Shown here: piece by piece, positions 55,999 through 64,000 of the stretch
Numbering within the stretch: position 1 is the stretch's first letter
Layout: each line of letters starts with the position of its first letter
Source: Canna indica
Taxonomy: Eukaryota > Streptophyta > Magnoliopsida > Zingiberales > Cannaceae
DNA length: 64,000 nt
Assembly (NCBI GenBank): GCA_034359265.1
Contig: CP136891.1
Location: 86,632,001-86,696,000, forward strand
Direction: 5' to 3'
Program-made: the position numbers and the translations under genes
Notes under the pieces: model-generated
Database searches by the model: none
What the model was told of the DNA's origin: nothing
The model's input: only the letters and a program-made list of their open reading frames with translations

Positions 55999-57178
55999 TT
56001 AATTTAAAGTATATTCGTAGGGGAGGCTTTGGTCTGCCATGAACTCCACCATCCTTTCAAGCTCGTTCCAGTTCTCATCTTTCAAGAAGTCATCGATGCT
56101 TTGACTATGAACAGTGCTGCTGGGGTAGAACAAGGGATCAGGAGATCGGCAAATTGAGTAGTTCAACTGCTCTTCATGTGCCTGGCTGTAATTGTTGATC
56201 TCTTGAGCAGTAGTGCAGTAACCGGTAACCATCGTCGTAACCTCTCCATAGCCGCCCCTGCCAGCGGCGGCGGCGGCTGCTGAGGAGGCGCTGCACCTGT
56301 AGTCGTTTACATTGTCGGATTCGAAGCAGCTGGTTATAATAGAGCTTGATTCCGCAGGAGTTTGCCGGTGAGCTGACAGTTTATAACTGTTCGGCTGTTT
56401 CTTGTAAGAAACACTCCTCTTGAAGACTCTACAGATCGTCCAAACTTCCTGCAAAAGCAATGCACCCACATTTTCAGTATCAGAATCTTAACATTAATAA
56501 ATTAATATGGAGAAGTAGGCAATTAATCAAACTCACAGCTTCTTGCATGGTGGCTGTGTTGCTGTTGCCGGTGACCTTGCCGCCGGAGGGATGACGGAAT
56601 TCATGCATCATCCAGTCCGTCTTGGTTCCCTTTCCGGCACTCCCTCTATAATAGACGAGGGACTTCTTCAGGCCGATGCAGTTGCCGGAGGAGGAGTGGA
56701 TCGACCTGTCGATGCCGGTGGCCTTCCAAAAACCACACCCGGTCACCCTATTTGGTCTGACACTGTTCTTGTACTTCCTCCCTCTACGGCAAAAGAAGTA
56801 GCTTTCCTTCTCTCCGGCAGTGAAAGCTTCTGTTCATCATCCACCATTAAGAATTATAATTAGAGGCAAAGCACTGATTAGTTCGAAGACTTAATTAAGT
56901 TTCTACAGACACACACACACATATATATATATGAAGAAATAAAATTAATTAGCCCACATACTTGGTAAATCCCATGGCTCATGCTTGTAGATATCTATCT
57001 CTTTAATGATTTCAATGCTTAGGGGTTTCTTCTCCACCTTCCGCGGGAGATAAAACCCAACGAGCTCTTCATCGGTCGGGTGAAACCGGAATCCGGGGAG
57101 CATCATATCATCTTCCTCCTCCATGACATTAACCTCCTCCTCTTTCCTCTTCTCCATTATACTCATCTCCTCCGTCAT
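55999..57178 (-). CDS. JUB1: NAC-domain transcription factor, JUB1/ANAC042-like
   Basis: Three exons on the minus strand: 57178-56962, 56829-56537, 56448-55999; 319 residues with all junctions in frame. NAC subdomains run in order: [20 protein letters not shown] (A), [20 protein letters not shown] (B), [20 protein letters not shown] (C), [12 protein letters not shown] through [20 protein letters not shown] (D) and [11 protein letters not shown] (E). The block [17 protein letters not shown] and the late [18 protein letters not shown] point to the JUB1 (ANAC042) group, known for hydrogen-peroxide, heat and longevity responses in Arabidopsis; the role here is inferred. Oddities: Ser82 stands where nearly all NACs have Trp (KEWYFF becomes KESYFF), and Pro replaces the usual Arg or Cys in YLRRKV. 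A start at the next ATGs cannot be excluded. Confidence 0.93.
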
Positions 57179-57268
57179 CACTTTGCTCCTTCCTTAACTA
57201 ATTAAGGAAGATGGAGAAGAAGGTCTTCCTTTACAATGTGAAGATTAGCTAGCCATAAAAACTTGAGT

Positions 57269-57278
57269 CCTATATATT
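57269..57278 (-). promoter_or_regulatory. TATA-like box of the NAC gene
   Basis: TAATATATAG on the minus strand, about 95 bases upstream of the ATG. Confidence 0.5.
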
Positions 57279-57654
57279 ATGGAATGAATCCCCCTATGTC
57301 TTAATACATATATCTTCATTCCAAGCATGTGCATATTATGAAAGCAACACACATATGCATTTATATCCAATTGATTAATTTCGATTCTTGACTTTTAGCA
57401 TCATGTGACATGGGCTGCCTGAAATGTAGTGACATGTGGCCGATCAGGGTCAAACTAAGAGGAACACGATCTTTGACTGGCCGGGGTATCAGTATCACTA
57501 TTGCTCTTATCTTCTATGTACATACAACAAAAGAATAAGTAAAAAAATCTTCCTAAGTGCCATCAATTCCCTACTTTTCTCTTCTTAGAATTTTCAGCAA
57601 ATTAATGTCCAGTACAGTGACGTCTTTTTGGAGAAATTAAACTTGGATTTTTCT

Positions 57655-59038
57655 TAGGGGCAGCAATCGGAACCCGATTAACCGCGGTTAACCGATTAAT
57701 CGAACCGCAAAATCCGATTTTGGATAATAGTTTTGCGGTTCGGATTCGGTTTCGGTTAGTGAAACTCAAAAATCGTTTCTAAACTGTTCGGTTTCGGTTA
57801 TCGAGTCGCGGATAATCGGTAACCGAAACCGATTATAAGTTTCGGTTTCGGTTACCAGTTATTCGCGGTTAACCGGTACCCAAAATCGTTAAAATATAAG
57901 CTATTAGATTATTTAAACCCGAAACTCGTTACCACTAACCCACTTACCCATTTACCCTTATGTATAAAAACCTAAAATCTAAATTTAACCCTAAAGTTCC
58001 CTCAGCCGACACTCTCACACTCCCAATAGCCGACTCCCCTTCCGCCCTTCCCTTCACCACTCGACAATCGTCCCCTTCCCTTACGACTCGCTCACTCACA
58101 GTCTGCAACTCCGATCATCGGATGACAGATCACCCTCGAGTCGACTCCCTTCCCCCTCGACCCTCGGCGTCGGCAGCCCTCGCCGACTCCCGACCACCCA
58201 ACTCCCCCCTCGGTCGACTCAGACCACTGGATCACCCTCGAGTCGACTCCCTTCCCCCTTGGCCCTCGGCGTCGGCGGTCCTTGCCGACTCCAGACCACC
58301 CGACTCCCCCGCCAGCCGACTCCGATCACGAGATCACCCTCGAGTCGACAACCTTCCCCCTCGGCCCTCTGCGTCGCCGGCCCTCGCCGACTCCCGACCA
58401 CCTGACTCGCTCGACAACAGCTTCCTCCGGCTTCCCAGTAGTCGACTCCCTTCCCCCTCGGCCCTCGGCGTCGGCGGTCCTTGCCGACTTCCGACCACCC
58501 GACTCCCCCCTCGGCCGACTCCGATCACGGGAGCACCCTCGAGTCGACTCCCTTCGATCCCCTTCGGCCCTCGGCGTCGCCAGCCCTCGCCAACTCCCGA
58601 CCACCTGACTCACTCGACAACAGCTTCCAAGTATTAATACCAAGTATTAAGACTGGATTTAATACCAAGTATTAATTGATATATTAACTAACATTTGATG
58701 TAATTAGTTTTGATAATTTGTACAGTTTGCAAGAGTAAGTAGTTAACTTCAATGTATTTTTATTGTATATTATTTTTTAATTACTATTTTGATATTTTTG
58801 AACCAGTTATATGTTTACTACCGGTTAACCGGTAGTAAATGGATAATCGGTTCTATATGAACCGAAAAATTCGATTTCGGTTAACCACGGATAACTGAAA
58901 TCGAACCGATTTCGGTTTCAAGTATAGGTTTTTGGAACCGATCGATTTCGGTTTCGGTTTCAGTTAGCGGGTGTTTAGTTCGATTTCGGTTTCGGTTAAC
59001 CCCCAAAAATGCGGTTAACCGAATTGTTGTCATCCCTA
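57655..59038. mobile_element. Non-autonomous hAT element, 1384 bp, 0.5 kb upstream of the NAC gene
   Basis: The ends are TAGGGGCAGCAATCGG and, inverted, TAGGGATGACAACAATTCGG. A perfect 8-bp target duplication ATTTTTCT flanks it (57647-57654 and 59039-59046). Subterminal regions are rich in GGTTAACCG, AACCGAAAT and TTCGGTTTCGG words in both orientations. The interior is a GC-rich minisatellite. There is no transposase. Layout (AACCG ends, GC-rich leader) mirrors the 4.5-kb hAT at 16900 but with different sequence. Confidence 0.94.
58000..58620. repeat. 102-bp GC-rich minisatellite inside the hAT element
   Basis: Copies begin GATCACCCTCGAGTCGACTC at 58128, 58230, 58332 and, as GAGCACC, at 58531. 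Each continues with CCCTCGGCGTCGGC and TCGCCGACTCCCGACCACC. Open frames of up to 225 codons through it (Pro-, Ser- and Arg-rich) are a by-product of the repeat. Confidence 0.88.
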
Positions 59039-59046
59039 ATTTTTCT

Positions 59047-61647
59047 AATCCCGTTAATTTCATTTTTCTAACCTATCCCATGGGGTAACTATATATATCT
59101 CACAGTAAAAAGAAGACAAAGAAGACGAAATTGCGTGGATTGACTATTTTGGGATAAATAATTTAAAAATTGACCCTCCATATAATTTTTGATCAAATTA
59201 TATATATACCCTTCATCATTATCTCCTCGTCACCTTCTATCCCATGTTCATCGGTCTCCCTCCATTATTCTCTCTCTCTCTCTCCTCGTTGGATCCACCA
59301 TCGGTGGTCGCCCCTCGCCCCTCCCACACCTCCTCCTCTCACCATCGGCTCCACCTTAGTCCACTATCGGCCAATTAGGGATGGGATTGACGCCCCACTG
59401 TGCTAGCCAACATGAAGAGAGTGGCTGCAGCAACGCTACAGTCGACAATGGGCCACCACAGCTAGAGCCGCAGCGCGCCGCAGCCGCGCAAACCAATGGT
59501 TGCCACCGTGGTCAGCAGTCGCGGCCAACGTGTAGCCATTCGTCGTGATTTCGTCGACCCATCTTTGGCATCTCGTAATCATCTTTGACATGAACTAGAT
59601 TCTTCTCTTCCTTGTAACTCATCTACGACACAAATAGAAATCACACAAGTAACAAAAATATAAGTGCAAGAGGTTTTGTCTTTGTCCTAGGTTATTGACT
59701 CTGTCGGCGGGTTGTTCCGAGTTGCCGACACCTTGGACGAGTTGTTCCGGGTTATCTTGGGTTGTCACATCCAGGACGATGTGTATTGTATTTGTCCCTT
59801 GTTGTTGGCATATAGACGGGGTGTTCTCGGGTTGTCCTGAGTTGTTGACATCCATGAAGTGACGTGTTATCGTTGTCCATTGTTTGTTAGCATATGGACG
59901 GATTGTGCGAGTTGTTTCGAATTGTCGACATCTGATTAGGTACTAATGGGGGTAGTTTTACCAAAAAAAACTATTCTCTTGGTTAAATTTAGTTAAATTT
60001 ATAAGGATGATCATTTTTTAAAGGCGTTTATTTTAAAAAAAATCATATAAAAAATTGCTCTAGAAAAGGATACGCAAAATGATAGTAGCGTCAATTTGCT
60101 TTTGCTGCTCTGAGAAATTCCAAGTTCTAAATTCTAATCAATGTCTGACTGCATCTCATTTAATTCTAAATTTAATATCTTTTTCTTACTGCTCCACAAT
60201 GACACCTGGTGAATATTAAATCCTAGGAGTCATTATTCGAAGACCGACTAAATCAATTTAATTTATAGTCATATATGACTAATAATATTAATTCGGGGTA
60301 TTAATTAACGGTAGGTGAACTATGGAATATAATATAAAGTAGACTAATATATATTTAAAATCACATGTCAAATTAAATTATGATCTTTCTTCCAGTCAAA
60401 TCAATTTGGATATTCAAGCATGAATTAGTTGACTGCATTACTTTTAGCGGATAAAACAAGCAAGTCTTCAAGGTTTGACTAAATCTAAATAATATACTGA
60501 CACGTAAAACCTTAAACTAATTAGTGTATCTAGCTATAAATTAAATCAAACCCCAGATTATACTGCCGAAAATTCTCCTTGTTCATGTTTATATCCCATC
60601 TTGTTCAGACTTAATCCAGAGAGAGAGAGAGAGAGAGATTGTATTGATTGATTGATTAATTAAGAGAGGAGATGCATGATCTGTATATATCACAGTATAG
60701 AAAATGGAGACAAAGGCTTGCTATCGAAGTTTTGTCACACTATAATTAACTTAATTAATTTGGTCAATGGTCCTTCACAAGTTTGCATCTTGAAATGGCA
60801 TCAATCACTAGGTCAAGGAATGAATTGAGGAAAGTTCATGGCAATAGCTCACTTAATTATTGCTTCCTATCAGCTAGATATTAAACAAATGAGATCGATG
60901 TTACTTCTTCCAGCCACTCAGCTCGACATTTCTTTTTCGAAATTGAATTGAGAAAGCCAATCCAACTTGTTCTAAAGCCTGTGAGGAATTTTATATATGT
61001 ATGTCCAACCACACAAATTATAATTCAATATAATTAATGAACATTTGTTTTTTAACACTTGAATAAAATATATTTGACTACGTACTGTTATATATGTTTC
61101 TATAATTTTCTGCGTAGAATAGTGGAGCTGGAACACCCAAAAAAATTAAAATCATCACTGAATATTTCTAGTCTCTTGTAAGATTGTTGAATTTGATACG
61201 GAAGTGGAATTGAATGTTTTTTTAGTATCAAAAGTTGTAAACAAATGGAATTACTCAACCTTGTTAATTTCTGTTCATGTGTGAGGTTGGGGGTGCCCCA
61301 AGCTTTCGTGCCTCCTTGGTCCAGCGCGGCTCCGATGGTGACATGCAAAAAAATTCTGACGCACAAATGAGAGGATTCACCGGATGATGGGTATGAAATT
61401 GGAATCAAAAATATATCTGATGCGTGTCATGTCTATTTTATGAGGCACATACGTCAGGGTGTTCGGTGATGATGTCTTCCAGAATCTCACGAGAATATGC
61501 CCCGAATGAATCAATATTTATCCATAAGATGACGGGCTCATTATTGCCGAATCTCTAGTAATAATTGAATGATGCTGATATTCTTGTTTGGCTGGGTGGA
61601 GCCCCTGGTCTAAGTTATAATTGGTTGGATCCGAATCTTGTTCATGA
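59047..61647. other. Intergenic, no supported gene
   Basis: 59220-59560 is moderately GC-rich with no coherent frame. 59690-59940 has about four degenerate copies of a 70-80-bp unit around GGGTTGTYYYGAGTTG and TTGACATCC, of unknown origin. 59950-61640 is AT-rich. An (AG)n run lies at 60620-60638. Confidence 0.45.
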
Positions 61648-61664
61648 TACTACTAGAATAACAA

Positions 61665-62025
61665 GCATCAACAACGGCTCCAACCGTTCCTGAGCTGTTG
61701 CTGAAAGACATCAGCAACGGCGTGCAACTGCCCGGCCCGTTGCAATGCAACCGTGGCAGAAAATTACGTTGCTGATAGATCAGCAACGGTCGGAGCGGTC
61801 GTTCCTAATAACATTATCATCAACGGTTCTGCCATGCTTGCTGGGCCGTTGTAGATAAATACATTAGCAGCGGCCCGGTTGTCGTGGCAAGGTCGTTAGT
61901 GAAAGCTCGTTGCTAAGCCGTTGTTGTAGGTCATCGGCAACAGCTTTGAGGTTGCGGCCCAGAAAATACGATACACTTTCAGTGACGGCTTTCCCACGGA
62001 CAATCGTGGAAAAGCCGTTGCTGAT
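61665..62025. repeat. Subterminal repeats, 3' side of the second CACTA copy
   Basis: Direct and inverted copies of CAACGGCTC, CAGCAACGG and GCCGTTGCTGAT. They match the array at 4599-4885 in motif but not in exact order, as expected for the opposite end of the same family. Confidence 0.85.
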
Positions 62026-62321
62026 GATGTTAACATGTAACTGAAAAGTTATGAAATTTTTAATTTTCATTAATACATTGATACATTTAACCTGATACAT
62101 AACTCACACATTCATTAATACATTAATACACTCATACATAACATACACATCACAGATACACCAAGATATACATTAAAATAATTATACTTATGTTTATAAT
62201 TTTCCACACTCATATAAAAACTACTCAAATTCAAAACTATTGTATCAATATCCAAACAAAACAAGTCAATCAAGTATAGTATCCAAGTAACAAAGTCAAT
62301 ATCCAAACAAAATAATAAATC

Positions 62322-62940
62322 TCACGACGACGATGGAGGAAAGTCTGGATCATAATATGGCGGGGTCTGGAGTGCTTGAGTGTACACCGGCGTGGACTGG
62401 CTCGAGGACGATGGATCTGATGATGCTGAAGGGATGCCTGCTCCGGTATGAGCCGAGATGTTGCGTAGCATAGCATGTATCTCCTCCATCATCAGACTTT
62501 GACGCTCCATCATCTCACTCTGACGCGCCACCGTCTCCTTCAGTGTCCTTATCATACTGCTCTGATCATAATTAGTCCTGGAGGTGGACGGCCGCTCACC
62601 AGCGACCGGAGGGGTCGGTGCCCCAAGTGACCCGAGCACGACTCGTGAATGACCACTGTCTGCAAAGCCATATACGTGGCCGTGGTCCTAGCCACCTGCA
62701 GCCTCGACCCACGAGTGTAGGTCTACTACTCGAGTTTAATTTTTTGTTTCATATTTTTTCTAAAACTTAAATTATAAATAAATAATGAATAATTTAAATA
62801 AATATACTTATCATAATGATTGCAGCGCGGGTGTTGATGTACTCCCCCGTCCCATGTCCTCGACGGTGAGTTCGCTCAAACACCGCCAGCGGGGAGGGTC
62901 GCTGGACAGTCCTGTCGTCTATCATCGTCGTCTACATTTA
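62322..62940 (-). pseudogene. TNPA-like 3' exons of the second CACTA copy
   Basis: Three exonic pieces on the minus strand. About 62933-62830 encodes FERTHRRGHGTGEYINTRAA, a Transposase_24 hallmark. About 62700-62640 encodes WVEAAGG, an in-frame TAG, then DHGHVYGFADSGHSRVV. 62639-62322 encodes LGSLGAPTPPVAGERPSTS, a helical Met- and Gln-rich stretch (MIRTLKETVARQSEMMERQS) and a Ser/Pro tail ending DPDFPPSSS. This is the part of TNPA that lies beyond the window in the left copy. It is broken by the TAG and lacks its 5' exons. Confidence 0.82.
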
Positions 62941-63039
62941 CAAAACAAAACGTCAAAACTTCAGTACATCCAACTTCGATCGCCCGGCATGATTCTGTCA
63001 ATCAATGACAATATCTTCAGTCAATGTCTTTATAGGTGA

Positions 63040-63265
63040 GATGGTCCTATTTCATTCGGGATTCATGTTATTCATATTGCACTAAGTATTTCTTTTAACC
63101 GCTAACTTCATTCTAAATTTCGGTAGCATCTCCTTACAGTTCTCCGAATACGCATATTATCTGGGCGCGTGTCGGAGAACAAGAGAGATACAATAGCCAA
63201 AATTTAAGAAATGAGTTAACAGTTAAAAGAAAAAACTAAGTGCAATACAAATAACCATGTTATCA
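63040..63265. repeat. Diverged copy of the CACTA leader hairpin
   Basis: Arms around GCACTAAGTATTTCTTTTAA and TTAAAAGAAAAAACTAAGTG, with the same apex text (TTCTCCGAATACGCATATTA, TCTGGGCGCGTGTCGGAGAA) as 3680-3730. Pairing is less perfect than in the left copy. Confidence 0.8.
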
Positions 63266-63451
63266 AATTATTCAATTAGGAATAATTCAAGGATTGTATA
63301 TAGTATAAAAGATCATCAACTTCTTTTACACGAACATACAACCCCCGAACGGATCTAAGATTTTGCTAAATCATATCCGACTCGTCGATGTGTACGTGAA
63401 ATGTATCAACTCGTCGGATGGATGATTATTTTCTAAATATTTCGATGCCGG

Positions 63452-63553
63452 TTCGAGTCCACAGTGGATGATTCCGGCGCGAGTCCAAAGTGGATGATTC
63501 TGACGCGAGTCCAAAGTGGACGATTCCGGCGCAAGTCCGAAGTGGATGATTCT
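63452..63553. repeat. 26-bp leader repeats of the second CACTA copy
   Basis: About four units of TTCGAGTCCACAGTGGATGA-type text (GGATGATTCCGGCGCGAGTCC) on a 26-bp period, homologous to 3998-4166. Confidence 0.82.
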
Positions 63554-64000
63554 AATTAATCTAAATCTAAAGATTAAATATAAAATCAATCTAAATTAAT
63601 ATAATTTAAATTTATCTAATCTAAACATTAATCTAAATATCTAAATTAACCTAAACATTTAATTAATTTAAACATCTAAGATTTAATTAATCTACGCATG
63701 TAAATTTACCATAAAATATTTAATTAATCTAGAAGTAGGATTTAATAATAAAAAAATTATTAGGGTTTAAAAAAATCCTTATTTTCGGCGCCGGGATCTT
63801 GTGGACTTCGGCACCAGCGTCTAGTGTCCGACACACTGGACAATGCTCCGACCGTCGGCCGAAGCCCTAAAACTAGGGTTTCGATCAGTTCTACAATAAA
63901 TAGAGAGGGGGTGAGTTACCTGGAGTGGGCGACGACGGCGAGCAGCTGTGGCGAGTGGCTCAATTGGTGGTGGGCGGCAGCAGCAAGGAAGAAGGAGGAA

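Larger units (their letters stand above)
61648..64000 (-). mobile_element. Second CACTA copy, internal-deletion derivative, right part outside window
   Basis: The left tip TACTACTAGAATA at 61648 is one base off the family's CACTACTAGAA. Subterminal AGCAACGGCY repeats follow to about 62025, then the 3' exons of a TNPA-like gene (62322-62940). At about 62945 the sequence jumps to the first codons of the transposase (ATG at 62990, DRSWMY) and the leader: hairpin 63040-63265, 26-bp repeats 63452-63553, GC-rich block from 63780. The leader matches 3480-4560 of the left copy in order and orientation. Almost the whole transposase and the TNPA 5' exons are therefore missing. The other tip is beyond the right edge. 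Confidence 0.92.

Noticed and set aside
57960..58637. 225-codon Pro/Ser/Arg-rich frame
   Set aside because: It lies wholly in the 102-bp minisatellite of a hAT element and has overlapping open frames on the other strand.

Overview
The window is nuclear DNA of a flowering plant. It carries spliced genes of plant-only families (NAC, LOB-domain/LBD, SAUR, BBE-like FAD oxidase), a photosystem I subunit pseudogene, long AT-rich spacers and many plant transposon families. Strong GC richness in the coding ends (both SAUR genes, the BBE-like gene, the small membrane-protein gene) next to very AT-rich spacers leans towards a monocot or early-diverging lineage, but the species cannot be fixed from sequence alone.

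Layout. 1-4900 is the 5' part of a CACTA (En/Spm) element on the minus strand: a TNPA-like gene running off the left edge, a TNP2-like transposase broken by four TGA codons and a 16-bp triplication, a leader with a large hairpin and 26-bp GC-rich repeats, then subterminal repeats and the CACTA tip at 4900. It sits inside a Ty1/copia gag fragment (4901-5333). 5.3-13.4 kb is AT-rich spacer with degenerate repeats and a 469-bp hAT MITE. 13.5-15.2 kb is an intact intronless BBE-like oxidase. 15.4-22.9 kb is an unusual array: repeated 'heads' (TATA box, ATG, signal peptide) joined to 'tails' copied from the 3' end of the BBE-like gene, split by a 4.5-kb hAT transposon with a perfect 8-bp target duplication. 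23.6-32.7 kb is a 12-exon NOC2-family ribosome-biogenesis gene. 33-43 kb holds further transposons, among them a PIF/Harbinger-like element with a 1.3-kb internal satellite at 38.8-40.7 kb, and the first of two SAUR genes (35.5 and 43.7 kb). 45-57 kb is gene-rich: a three-pass membrane protein, a PSAF pseudogene, an LBD gene, a GT8-like type II membrane protein with a Mutator-like foldback MITE in an intron, and a JUB1-like NAC gene. 57.7-59.0 kb is a transposase-less hAT element. 61.6 kb to the right edge is a second CACTA copy, an internal-deletion derivative of the family at the left edge.

How it fits together. The host genes do not form a pathway; each looks independently regulated. The common thread is class II transposons with readable boundaries: four hAT insertions with 8-bp duplications (three exact, one 7 of 8), one MULE MITE (9 bp, exact), one Harbinger-like element (TTA) and two CACTA copies of one family. 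Several carry GC-rich tandem repeats in the leader or interior. Nearly every identifiable broken codon fits C:G to T:A decay. Two genes, NOC2 and the GT8-like gene, have grown by transposon insertion in introns while keeping their coding frames intact.
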